Assembly: GCF_000764185.1 (NCBI RefSeq)
Contig: NZ_JQEC01000015.1
Span: forward strand, 62,001-126,000
Direction of reading: 5' to 3'
DNA: 64,000 nt
Origin: Colwellia psychrerythraea
Lineage (GTDB): Bacteria; Pseudomonadota; Gammaproteobacteria; Enterobacterales; Alteromonadaceae
In this document: piece by piece, positions 31,431 to 40,167 of the stretch
How positions within the stretch are numbered: the first letter of the stretch is position 1
Layout: each line of letters begins with the position of its first letter
Made by a program: the position numbers and the translations under genes
The notes under the pieces: model-generated
What the model was told of the DNA's origin: nothing
What the model saw: the letters and a program-made list of their open reading frames with translations, nothing else
Database searches by the model: none

Positions 31431-31916
31431 TTACTTTTCAGCTTTTTGATAAATAGCCGCCATAGCGCCAGCAGGATCTTTGAATACTACATAACGGTCC
31501 TCTCCAACATTTTTAATGTTTGTAAATAAACTACCACCATACACAACAACTTTCCCGATAGACTCATCAAGATCCTTTACCAGAAAATAAGGTAACCACA
31601 TCGCTGGCATATCTTTATTTTCACCTCTTGCATGACAAATTCCGGTTACTAAGCTTGATGACTTAAGACATGATGATGCATTTTCTGACTCCCCCTCATT
31701 AACACTGTCATCTTTATCTGTCCCTGTTACCTCACTTAATTCATCACTTTTAATCGCTGAAGTCATAATAAAATCATTATAAGTTTCATTGTCTAAGGTC
31801 ATTGCCATGGGCTCTCTATCCCAGCCTAAAACGTTTTGATAAAAAGCACTTACCGCTTGTGCATCGGGAACGGATAAATCCATCCAAGCCATTTCGCCTA
31901 GCCCTTCTCCATACAT
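31431..31916 (-). CDS. VOC-family (glyoxalase/bleomycin-resistance fold) protein
   Basis: Paired beta-alpha-beta-beta-beta modules are visible: GEMAWMDLSVPDAQAVSAFY at the N-terminus and WLPYFLVKDLDESIGKVVVYGG...FKDPAGAMAAIYQ at the C-terminus, as in the CFC/VOC superfamily. Between them is an acidic, Ser-rich stretch (about residues 54-88) that looks like an insertion not found in typical members. Enzymatic activity and ligand are unknown. 61 bp downstream of the kinase gene on the same strand. Confidence 0.75.
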   Translation of the reverse strand: MYGEGLGEMAWMDLSVPDAQAVSAFYQNVLGWDREPMAMTLDNETYNDFIMTSAIKSDELSEVTGTDKDDSVNEGESENASSCLKSSSLVTGICHARGENKDMPAMWLPYFLVKDLDESIGKVVVYGGSLFTNIKNVGEDRYVVFKDPAGAMAAIYQKAEK

Positions 31917-31977
31917 AACAATTCTCCTTAGTAATTAAATTAGACCGCGTACTTGATAACACCGCGGCTTTGAGACC

Positions 31978-33837
31978 TTAATTTTTCTCATGAGAAACAC
32001 TCATTAACTTAGGATTTCTCGGGTAAAACTTATCAGGCATGCTACTAATATGTTCAAAAAATCGAGTATCTTTATAAGGTAGTTTCATAAAGCCTGAGAT
32101 ACCAATACCATCAATAGTAGGTAATAGCGCTAAAAATTGCGCTAAACAAGCTTTAAATTCAGCTTCTTTTTCATGATTTAATAACATCAAGTAGCTATGA
32201 ATTTTTAAATGTGTTGGCAGTACTTCAAAAATAATACAGCCTGTGTGGTGAATAAGGTTTAGCTCAGCTAAAACCGACATTAGCTCATCAGGAAGATATA
32301 AATACTCATCAGGGTCTTTACCATCTTCAAAGTAAGAGTGTAATCGGGTCACATCATCAACGTCAGGTACAGCACTTATCTCAAAGCCTATTTCTTGGTT
32401 ACCGTCAGCAATAAATGGCAGGTCTTCGCTCTGACGTTCAACATGTAGTGTATTACGGGCATTAAATAAACAGCTTTTAAATACCCCGACGCGATATATA
32501 CCCTGAGCCAAATAAACAATATTGTTCACCGCGCTAGTAAAAGATGTTTTCAGTGCTTCATCAAATAAGGTTAAGTTAGAGTCAATATAAACCCCCTCTT
32601 TTGCCCATCGAATGGCAATGCCGCCAACAACAGGAAAATTACCTAACCGGCTTAACGCCGCAATCAAGGCCTTTTCATTGTCTCCCATGCCCATAAGATA
32701 ATTTTTATAATATTTATCTAGCTGCGCATCATCAATACCCGATAAATTATCATAATCTGTTTGTTCACGTAAAAATGACTTGCGCGACCCGTAAACTACC
32801 GTATCTATTTGCTCACTTTGAGCTTTCACCCAAACAGGTATTTGTGCGATAGCGTCAACTTTTGTTGGTTTATCTGACAAGACAACTTTTTTCAAATAAC
32901 TAAGGTTATTAAAAAAGTAATCCCCTGCTTGACCCCGCCGTTTAGCATCATCACTTAACATGCCGGTTAATACCTGCGCGAGCAACTTAGGTAAACCTAG
33001 GGCATTAGGCGATATAACCTTGACACCATAACGACATGATTGCCCTGATGCCAGGGCGTATAAAGTTGCGGCTAAACCTTGTTCATCAAAACGGGGCGTC
33101 GATAAACCACCATTTAGCTGCTCTGGACCAATAAAATAAACATCTCCTAAGCGGGCATTACTATTTTGTAAATCGCTACTCATCAACTCCATTACGTTGG
33201 TACTGGTACTCTGTTGATTACAGTCGAGCTGAGCACTCACCGATGATCCCCAATCAATCAGCTGTACCTTGCCAGTATCTTCATCGTAAACCAAATTAGA
33301 GGGTTTGATATCGCCATGTACTATGGGCTTCAACTGCCTGTGGTTATTGGCTTGACGTAAATACAGAAGTATATCAGCTAATTGTAATGCAATACTCACT
33401 ACCAATTCAGGCGGTAATGGCCCCACTCGCAAAGATAATTTCTCCAAATCTAAACCTGGAGCTCGACCCATTTGTAAAATTGATTGTCGCTTTATCTTCT
33501 GATAATCAATCACTTTGGGAATTTGAGGATGATCGAGTTGACCTTGAATATCGGCTTCTTCTGCTAAACGGTCTTGAACGTGTTGCGGTAAGTTAATACG
33601 AGAGAACTTAAAAACAACGGGTAATTCAACTGCTAAACCATCGGTAGATTTAATACCTGAAAAAACAAAGCCATACGCCCCTTTACCTAAAAGAGCAACG
33701 TATTCAAAGCCAAGTTGCTTTAATTGTTGCTGGCAAAGATCAACCCACTCTTTTAACTTAGTCGCGTCTTTATGACTGAGTAAATATATAGATTGCTCTT
33801 GAGCAATGTAGAAATGCTGTAATTTTTTATTAGTCAC
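31978..33837 (-). CDS. Eukaryotic-type serine/threonine protein kinase
   Basis: A Hanks-type kinase domain with all key residues: Gly loop GKGAYGFV (51-58), Lys77 (VVFKF), helix-C Glu93/94, catalytic HGD (174-176) in VHGDIKPSNLV, and DWG in place of DFG (195-197). The region after about residue 330 is a long C-terminal part with no family I recognise, and there is no obvious membrane helix, so it is probably cytosolic. It lies 75 bp downstream of the TyrR-like regulator on the same strand and may share its transcript. Substrate unknown. Confidence 0.8.
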   Translation of the reverse strand: MTNKKLQHFYIAQEQSIYLLSHKDATKLKEWVDLCQQQLKQLGFEYVALLGKGAYGFVFSGIKSTDGLAVELPVVFKFSRINLPQHVQDRLAEEADIQGQLDHPQIPKVIDYQKIKRQSILQMGRAPGLDLEKLSLRVGPLPPELVVSIALQLADILLYLRQANNHRQLKPIVHGDIKPSNLVYDEDTGKVQLIDWGSSVSAQLDCNQQSTSTNVMELMSSDLQNSNARLGDVYFIGPEQLNGGLSTPRFDEQGLAATLYALASGQSCRYGVKVISPNALGLPKLLAQVLTGMLSDDAKRRGQAGDYFFNNLSYLKKVVLSDKPTKVDAIAQIPVWVKAQSEQIDTVVYGSRKSFLREQTDYDNLSGIDDAQLDKYYKNYLMGMGDNEKALIAALSRLGNFPVVGGIAIRWAKEGVYIDSNLTLFDEALKTSFTSAVNNIVYLAQGIYRVGVFKSCLFNARNTLHVERQSEDLPFIADGNQEIGFEISAVPDVDDVTRLHSYFEDGKDPDEYLYLPDELMSVLAELNLIHHTGCIIFEVLPTHLKIHSYLMLLNHEKEAEFKACLAQFLALLPTIDGIGISGFMKLPYKDTRFFEHISSMPDKFYPRNPKLMSVSHEKN

Positions 33838-33912
33838 TTTTATTGCTCACTGCTGATTAACACTTTATGTACACTATTAAGATATAATTTGAACGACAAG
33901 TCAGGATAATTT

Positions 33913-35535
33913 TTACTTAATTCCATGTTGTCTTAGTTTCATGGCAATTTTATTATGCGACACCTTCAAACGGTCAGCGAGTTTACGTGTTGTTGGAAAT
34001 AAGGGGTGTAAATGGGTCAATAATTTAGCTTCGAACTCACTTTGTGCACTAGACCAATCTTGCACATTTTCCATAATAACATCGGCAACCTCTACAGCAT
34101 TAGCAGAATGTTTCTGCAGTACTTGTTGCAAGTCGTCAGCGCTAATATCGCCGCCACGGTTTAAAGCGACCACACTAAATAGCACATTTTGTAGTTGCCT
34201 GATATTACCTGGCCAGGAAAAACGCTGTAATAAAACCAGCGCTTGTGCAGTAAGTTTGGGTTTAACAAAATTTATTTGCTGACTATTACAGACTTGTTTT
34301 GCTGCATTTTCAATGAATAAGTTGGCTAATAGACTCATATCTGTAATTCGCTCACGCAGCGGCGGCAGTTCAATACTGAGCACGTTAAGACGATAATATA
34401 GATCTTCTCGAAATGTTTTCTGATTTATTAATTTGGCTAAGTTTTGATGGCTGGCACTGATAATTCGAATATTAGCGATCAGCTCCTTAGTACCGCCAAC
34501 ACGGCGATAAGTCAGATCTTGTAAAAAACGTAATAGCTTAGCTTGTAAATACGGTGACATTTCAGCAATTTCATCTAAAAACAAGCAACCGCCCTCCGCT
34601 AGTTCCACTAGCCCAGGCTTTCCGCCTCTTTGTGCGCCAGTAAAGGCACCACTTTCATAACCAAAAAGTTCGCTTTCTAATAAGTGTTCTGGTAATGCTG
34701 AGCAATTAATTGCTAAAAAAGGAGCTTTAGCTCTTGAACTAGCCTGATGTAAAGCTCTGGCAATTAACTCCTTACCGGTGCCAGTTTCACCACTGATCAG
34801 GACAGGTAAATCTAATTCAGCAAAACGTTTCCCTTGCTCTTTAATTAAACTGATACTGCTTGATTTACCGATAATATTGTCAAAACTGTGCTCTTGATGA
34901 CTTTGCAATAATGATATTTGCCGTCCTAAAGTATTCATAGACCGTAGCAGTAATACTGAGCCCGTTACCTGTGTTACTTTGTTATCTTCTGTATGCGAGA
35001 AAGTATCAGTGGATGAATTTGATAATGTGTTAGCTAAGACGGGGCTTATATCTAGAATGTATGCTTTACCCTGAATGGTAATAGCCTGACTCGTTGCAGT
35101 ATTAGTCAGCATTGAGGTATTTATTTTACCAATAAGCTCATCAATAGGTTTACCCAAGTAGTCTGTAGCAATCGAATCAGACTTAAAGCCGGCGACTTTT
35201 GGTATAAGTTTATGACTCGCCTTATTCATCGCTAAAATCAAACCTTGGCTATCAACATCAATGATAGGCTCTGGCATTTTATCTAATAGAGCTTGCAAGT
35301 GACTTGCCCGCTGCTCACTAGGTAATAAACTAATAGGCTCAACACTTATTACCCCGACAATATTTATTAAGCAAAACTTAATTTTAGATAGCGTCAATTC
35401 ATCATACTCAAGATGTAGATAGGTAAAACAACTGGTAATTTCCACAGCTTTTAGGTTCCAAGCTTGTTTGGCGAACACCGCTAATATTTCTTGTGAAATA
35501 CCAATCCGGTCGTTCGATTCAATAACAATACGCAT
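33913..35535 (-). CDS. tyrR: TyrR-type sigma-54-dependent transcriptional regulator
   Basis: Domains in order: ACT (1-70), PAS (about 75-180), AAA+ sigma-54 activator (Walker A GETGTGKE at 249-256; ESELFGYESGAFTGA with GAFTGA at 296-301; FLDEIAEM), and a C-terminal TyrR-type HTH (TRKLADRLKVSHNKIAMKLR). Unlike E. coli TyrR, which has lost GAFTGA and acts on sigma-70, this protein keeps it and should activate sigma-54 promoters. Aromatic amino acids are the family's usual ligands. A -24/-12 promoter lies in front of the divergent methionine gamma-lyase gene, a likely target. Confidence 0.85.
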   Translation of the reverse strand: MRIVIESNDRIGISQEILAVFAKQAWNLKAVEITSCFTYLHLEYDELTLSKIKFCLINIVGVISVEPISLLPSEQRASHLQALLDKMPEPIIDVDSQGLILAMNKASHKLIPKVAGFKSDSIATDYLGKPIDELIGKINTSMLTNTATSQAITIQGKAYILDISPVLANTLSNSSTDTFSHTEDNKVTQVTGSVLLLRSMNTLGRQISLLQSHQEHSFDNIIGKSSSISLIKEQGKRFAELDLPVLISGETGTGKELIARALHQASSRAKAPFLAINCSALPEHLLESELFGYESGAFTGAQRGGKPGLVELAEGGCLFLDEIAEMSPYLQAKLLRFLQDLTYRRVGGTKELIANIRIISASHQNLAKLINQKTFREDLYYRLNVLSIELPPLRERITDMSLLANLFIENAAKQVCNSQQINFVKPKLTAQALVLLQRFSWPGNIRQLQNVLFSVVALNRGGDISADDLQQVLQKHSANAVEVADVIMENVQDWSSAQSEFEAKLLTHLHPLFPTTRKLADRLKVSHNKIAMKLRQHGIK

Positions 35536-35560
35536 AAAAAGGTACGCTTTAAAATAATTC

Positions 35561-35697
35561 GTACTATAAATATGACACAGTAATATTAATAGTACAAACT
35601 CATAAGGTACTAAAATAAATCCATTAATGCCTTAAAACCTACACCTAGCGTATCACATATACCAATAAATCAATTACCCCCCCTAAAAAACGTACTA
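35561..35697. promoter_or_regulatory. Four GTACTA sites in the regulator/lyase intergenic region
   Basis: GTACTA occurs at 35561-35566, 35607-35612 and 35692-35697 on the plus strand and as TAGTAC at 35590-35595. The first two (35561 and 35590) form a dyad GTACTAT...ATAGTAC. Four copies in about 330 bp is more than expected by chance; a plausible upstream activator site for the TyrR-like protein, but unproven and unlike the classical TyrR box. Confidence 0.4.
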
Positions 35698-35769
35698 AAA
35701 ATATTACAACCTATAATCACTCTTTCAAAACAAAACCCTACCTCGTTGAAAAGTAACAGTTTTATTAAT

Positions 35770-35785
35770 TGGCAACATAATTGCA
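35770..35785 (+). promoter_or_regulatory. Predicted sigma-54 (-24/-12) promoter of methionine gamma-lyase
   Basis: TGGCAA-CATAA-TTGCA matches the consensus TGGCAC-N5-TTGCA in spacing and in the invariant GG and GC. It lies about 80 bp upstream of the lyase start and downstream of the GTACTA sites, the layout expected for an enhancer-dependent promoter. Confidence 0.7.
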
Positions 35786-35864
35786 ACACTTTATATAAGA
35801 CCACCGTAAATATATAGAAATTTTAAGCATAACAATAATCACCTCACCTATTATGGAAGACACA

Positions 35865-37103
35865 ATGACCAAGTTTAAGAGCAAAAATATAGAAACTAAA
35901 GCTATTCACGCCGGCAGAATTGATGATAAGCAGTTCGGCTCACTAGCAACGCCTTTATATCAAACCTCTACTTTTATTTTTGATAGTGCTCAACAGGGTG
36001 GTGATAGATTCGCCGGAGAAAGTGAGGGTTATATATACACACGCTTAGGAAACCCTACCACTCGCCAATTAGAGCAACGTGTGGCTGCTATGGAATGCAT
36101 GGATGACGCTGCAGCAACGGCTACAGGCATGGCTGCTGTTTCAGCGGCACTACTGACTAACTTACAAGCTGGCGATCATATGATTTCATCAAAGGCTGTT
36201 TATGGCTGTTCATTTGCCTTGATGAGTCACATGCTTAAAAAGTTTGCTATCGAAGTTACTTTTGTCGATATGACGGAGCCTGAAAATATCAAAGCGGCGA
36301 TAAAAGAAAATACCAAGTTAGTGTTTTTAGAAACACCAATTAATCCTAACCTAGTGGTATTAGACTTAGAGAAAATTTGCGCGATTGCCAAAGAGCATAA
36401 GTTATTATCGATAGTAGATAATACCTTTCTCACCCCAGTATTACAGCAGCCAGCTAAATTTGGCGCCGATATTGTAGTGCACAGTGCCACTAAGTACCTG
36501 AATGGTCATGGCGATGTGGTTGCTGGTATTGTTTGTGCTAGTTTTGAAATGATTAACGAAATAAAAATGACCACGCTTAAAGATATTGGCGCAACCATAA
36601 GCCCGCACGATGCTTGGTTAATTATGCGCGGTTTGAAAACATTACCGATTCGCATGGACAGACATTGCAGCAATGCGCAAACAGTCGCTGAGTTTTTAGA
36701 GAAGCACCCAGTGGTATCTGAAGTTTATTACCCAGGACTTAAGAGCCACTCAGGATATAAATTTATTGGCAAGCAAATGAAAGCTGCGGGTGGTGTTATC
36801 GCATTTGAATTACATACCGACCTTGCTGGTGGAACCGCATTTATTGATGCTATGGAGTTGTTCTCAATTGCGGTGAGTTTAGGGGATGCCGAGTCATTGA
36901 TTCAACACCCAGCTTCGATGACCCATTCTCCTTACACACCAGAAGAGCGAGCAAATGCAGGTATTAGTGATAGTTTGATCAGAATTTCTGTCGGGTTAGA
37001 AAATGTTGATGATATTATTGCTGATTTAACTCAAGCCCTAGCAAAGGTCTCTGAAACGACTTCAGATAAAGTTACCAGTATCACGGCATCTAATGCTGCT
37101 TAG
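35865..37103 (+). CDS. mdeA: Methionine gamma-lyase (PLP enzyme)
   Basis: Cleaves L-methionine to methanethiol, 2-oxobutyrate and ammonia. Cys/Met-metabolism PLP fold with the Schiff-base lysine Lys210 in VVHSATKYLNGHG. The active-site YGC at 113-115 (AVYGCSFAL) is the feature that separates methionine gamma-lyases from cystathionine beta/gamma enzymes (Tyr114/Cys116 in the P. putida enzyme). ATG 35865 has GGAAG five bases upstream and gives 413 residues; the ATG at 35853 contains part of that ribosome site. Divergent from the TyrR-like regulator, with a sigma-54 promoter between them. Confidence 0.88.
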   Translation: MTKFKSKNIETKAIHAGRIDDKQFGSLATPLYQTSTFIFDSAQQGGDRFAGESEGYIYTRLGNPTTRQLEQRVAAMECMDDAAATATGMAAVSAALLTNLQAGDHMISSKAVYGCSFALMSHMLKKFAIEVTFVDMTEPENIKAAIKENTKLVFLETPINPNLVVLDLEKICAIAKEHKLLSIVDNTFLTPVLQQPAKFGADIVVHSATKYLNGHGDVVAGIVCASFEMINEIKMTTLKDIGATISPHDAWLIMRGLKTLPIRMDRHCSNAQTVAEFLEKHPVVSEVYYPGLKSHSGYKFIGKQMKAAGGVIAFELHTDLAGGTAFIDAMELFSIAVSLGDAESLIQHPASMTHSPYTPEERANAGISDSLIRISVGLENVDDIIADLTQALAKVSETTSDKVTSITASNAA

Positions 37104-37297
37104 CAACTCTTAAATAATTTAGTGGTCTATAAAGGCTAATAAAAGTTTTGACTAAAAATCTAAACCCAAAAACCCCATTATGTGCATAACATATGGGGCT
37201 TATTGATTATTAGCTGTCGCAATTTGTTAATTGAAGCGACTTAACTGAAAGATACTAATTTAAAAAACACTTCACTAATAACTACTTACCTAGAAGG

Positions 37298-37732
37298 TTA
37301 TTCCTCAGTAAAAACCACTGCTAATTGCGGTAATAACTTAGCTTTTATTACCGCTAGTGCTTCCTCTGAATAAGGTGTTAATGCTTGTTGGCCCCAAATA
37401 GGTTTTGGCCATTGCGCGTCATCTTTAAAGCGAACAACGTGATGAACATGTAATTGTTCAACCACATTACCTAATGCGGCAACATTCATTTTATCACCGG
37501 TAAATACTTGCATAAGTAATTCACTTAGCAAGCTAGACTCATTTAGTAATTGTTGCTGTTGCTGCCAATCTAATTGATATATTTCACTAATATCGGCAAC
37601 TTTAGGCACTAAAATAAACCAAGGATAGGCACTATCGTTACACAATAGTAATTTACACAAAGGCAAATCGGCCAACTCAATACCGTCAGTCGCTAATTGT
37701 GCATGTAAAGTGAATGTTGTTGCTTCAGTCAT
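37298..37732 (-). CDS. HIT-family hydrolase
   Basis: Histidine-triad fold protein (144 residues). The motif LHVHHVVR matches HxHxHxx with the first two histidines and the nucleophilic region, and the earlier CNDSAYPWFILVPK stretch is typical of a HIT subgroup common in marine gammaproteobacteria. HIT proteins hydrolyse nucleotide phosphoramidates or dinucleotides; the substrate here is unknown. It lies downstream of the rbgA tail repeats on the same strand. Confidence 0.85.
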   Translation of the reverse strand: MTEATTFTLHAQLATDGIELADLPLCKLLLCNDSAYPWFILVPKVADISEIYQLDWQQQQQLLNESSLLSELLMQVFTGDKMNVAALGNVVEQLHVHHVVRFKDDAQWPKPIWGQQALTPYSEEALAVIKAKLLPQLAVVFTEE

Positions 37733-37761
37733 GATTGAAACCTTGTTGTGAAAAAGTATTG

Positions 37762-38085
37762 TTAACGTTTATTATTACGACCTCGACCACGTGCAGTCTT
37801 TTTAGCTTCAGCTCTTTAGCCGGTGCAATGCGATTTTCTTCAAACTCTCAGCATCAACTTCAAGACTCGAACTGAGTTTCAGGAAATTAACGTTTATTCT
37901 TACGACCTCGACCACGTGCAGTCTTTTTAGCTTCAGCTCTTTAGCCGGTGCAATGCGCTTTTCTTCAAACTCTCAGCATCAACTTCAAGACTCGAACTGA
38001 GTTTCAGGAAATTAACGTTTATTCTTACGACCTCGACCACGTGCAGTCTTTTTAGCTTCTCGAGCCGCAATGCGCTTTTCTTCTA
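37762..38085. repeat. 125-bp tandem repeats derived from the 3' end of rbgA
   Basis: Two full units, 37762-37886 and 37887-38011, differ at only two positions that I can see. A third, partial unit begins at 38012, exactly at the rbgA stop codon, and runs into the gene: the first 48 bp are identical to the repeats (apart from the unit 1 change) and, after a divergent patch, a further 17 bp (GCAATGCGCTTTTCTTC) match. Read on the minus strand each unit encodes a variant of the RbgA tail (EFEEKRIAPAKE...) with a one-base frameshift and earlier stops, so they are not functional extensions. Confidence 0.85.
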
Positions 38086-38944
38086 ATTCGGCAAAGTGAG
38101 AATTTTCTGCATCAATAATATCCGGTAACTCAAAAGAAATAGCACCTAGGGTTTTATCACGTATTTCATTGATTAAGATAACTGACGCTTTATGTAAATC
38201 AACACGGCCACCACTTTTAACACAGCTACGTTTGCGGCCTATGGCTTCAATTAAGTCTTCTTCGTGCAGCGGTAACTCTTCAAGTTTATAACGATCCATA
38301 ACACGTTTAGGATAATTTTTAAGTAAGTATTCCGCAGCAAAGTAAGCAATATCATCATGATCAAAAGCAGTATCTTTCACTGCACCAGAAACCGCTAGAC
38401 GATAACCTGAATTTTCATTAGCAATTTTAGGCCATAACATGCCCGGCGTATCAAAAAGATAAAGACCTTCTTCGAGACGAATACGCTGTTGACCTTTAGT
38501 TACTGCGGGCTCATTACCCACTTTTGCTTTTGCTTTGCCTACTAAGGTATTAAGTAATGTTGATTTACCAACATTGGGGATACCCATTATCATCGCGTTA
38601 ATTTGCTTACCTTCTTGATCTTTATTTGGCACCATTTTTCGAATTAAATGAACAAGGTTTTTTGCGACACTCGGCTGCTCAGTGGTTAAAGCGATTGCTT
38701 TTACATTATGCTGAGATTCTAAATAATCTAACCAAACTTTGGTGCTCGCAGGATCGGCTAAATCACTTTTATTGAGGATTTTTATCAGTGGCTTATCACC
38801 TCTGATCTCAGTGATCATAGGGTTTTCACTACTAAAGGGTAAACGCGCGTCACACACTTCAATCACCACATCAATTTGAGGTAATATCTCTTTTATTTCT
38901 TTTTGTGCTTTGTGCATGTGGCCTGGGAACCAATTAATCGCCAT
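38012..38944 (-). CDS. rbgA: Ribosome biogenesis GTPase RbgA (YlqF)
   Basis: A circularly permuted GTPase that acts late in 50S assembly. Motif order G4-G1-G3 is visible: NKSD (ILNKSDLAD), Walker A GIPNVGKSTLLN, and DTPG. The basic tail (KKTARGRGRKNKR) probably contacts rRNA. Length 310, slightly longer than B. subtilis RbgA (282). The DNA encoding the tail is duplicated downstream in the 125-bp repeats. Confidence 0.93.
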   Translation of the reverse strand: MAINWFPGHMHKAQKEIKEILPQIDVVIEVCDARLPFSSENPMITEIRGDKPLIKILNKSDLADPASTKVWLDYLESQHNVKAIALTTEQPSVAKNLVHLIRKMVPNKDQEGKQINAMIMGIPNVGKSTLLNTLVGKAKAKVGNEPAVTKGQQRIRLEEGLYLFDTPGMLWPKIANENSGYRLAVSGAVKDTAFDHDDIAYFAAEYLLKNYPKRVMDRYKLEELPLHEEDLIEAIGRKRSCVKSGGRVDLHKASVILINEIRDKTLGAISFELPDIIDAENSHFAELEEKRIAAREAKKTARGRGRKNKR

Positions 38945-39084
38945 GAAAATCCTAAAGTAGCTAAATATAATGGCGCAATTTTAACAAGCTTTTGACCAGT
39001 GTGGCTAGCCATAGTGACAATTTAAAGGAATAAAGCTTTCGTATGAAAGCTAGGTGACTTACCAAAGCTGACTAAACCTGCTGA

Positions 39085-40002
39085 TTATAGCAAGCTTGCT
39101 AAGTGACGATCTTTGTACTGACGAGGACTAATACCATAAAACTTTTTAAAACAGCGGCTAAAATGACTGCTATTAGTAAAACCTAAGGCATAACACGTTT
39201 GGGTTACCTGTTGGCCTTTCTTCAATAAGTTTGCAGCTTGTTTAAGGCGACTTTGTAATTGATAAGCCATCGGAGTACAGCCTAAGTGCAACTTAAACTC
39301 ATGAAAAAATTTGGTTCGGCTCATGCAAGAAATCCGCGCTAAATCATCAATATCTACATTTTCATTTAAGTGTAATTCAATGTAATTTAAAGCTGCATTA
39401 AGGCCGTTGTTATCAGGCTCTTGCTGAGAAAAGGCTAAAATAAACTCACGTGTTTGTTGATGCAACAGCCGAATGGTTAACTCTGATACTGCCAGCGCCA
39501 CCATGGCACTGCGATCAGGATGGTTTTCTGAATAAATCTGCACAATACGGTTTAACACGTTTTGTGTTTCACTATTATGCTGAGTATGCACAAGTTTGTT
39601 GTCGTATTGCCAATGACCAAAGACTTTATTCAGCGGTTGCTGTTGATTCAACATCGCAGAAACCTGATGCACCCTGTCACTTGAAATTTCGATGGCTAAA
39701 CACGTAGTCGGCTCTGCAATTTTAGCGATGGGAAAATCAATTTCGACCTCACTGCCCGGCGCCATAATAAAAGACTCATGAGGTAAAAACTCGCCATGAA
39801 AATTATCTGATGAGCTATGCATCACTTTTTTTCCTGTCACCATCGCGCAGAAAAGTAATTGATCAGATAGTAACTTAACCTTCTTAGCCGGTTGATAGGT
39901 ATCATAAATACTTAACTCAGACTCAGGACCGGCAAAGGTAAGTTTATTTTCAACCAACACATTAGGTGGTTTTCTAACACTATCTATAGCTTGTGTGATC
40001 AT
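39085..40002 (-). CDS. AraC-family transcriptional regulator
   Basis: N-terminal cupin-like ligand domain (about 20-180) and a C-terminal AraC double HTH (about 205-300: NVDIDDLARISCMSRTKFFHEF, then CYALGFTNSSHFSRCFKKFYGISPRQYK). Divergent from the aldehyde dehydrogenase gene with a 150-bp gap, so it probably controls that gene; AraC regulators of this N-terminal type are often found beside exaC/aldB-like genes. Inducer unknown. Confidence 0.85.
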   Translation of the reverse strand: MITQAIDSVRKPPNVLVENKLTFAGPESELSIYDTYQPAKKVKLLSDQLLFCAMVTGKKVMHSSSDNFHGEFLPHESFIMAPGSEVEIDFPIAKIAEPTTCLAIEISSDRVHQVSAMLNQQQPLNKVFGHWQYDNKLVHTQHNSETQNVLNRIVQIYSENHPDRSAMVALAVSELTIRLLHQQTREFILAFSQQEPDNNGLNAALNYIELHLNENVDIDDLARISCMSRTKFFHEFKLHLGCTPMAYQLQSRLKQAANLLKKGQQVTQTCYALGFTNSSHFSRCFKKFYGISPRQYKDRHLASLL

Positions 40003-40167
40003 AAAAGTTTATCCGCTAATTTGAACTAGTAGGCAAGTTTTTTGAATTTACAGCACAGTTAAGCAATCGCTTATTGACTAAGGTAAATAACCTCATACAA
40101 AAACGCAATAGTAAAATACAACAAGAATAAGCCGCTTAACTAGTAATTACCCATGAAAGGAAATGTT

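Noticed and set aside
37173..37198. Hairpin CCCCAT / ATGGGG as terminator of methionine gamma-lyase
   Set aside because: Six-base stem with a 14-base loop and no T-tract; too weak to annotate.
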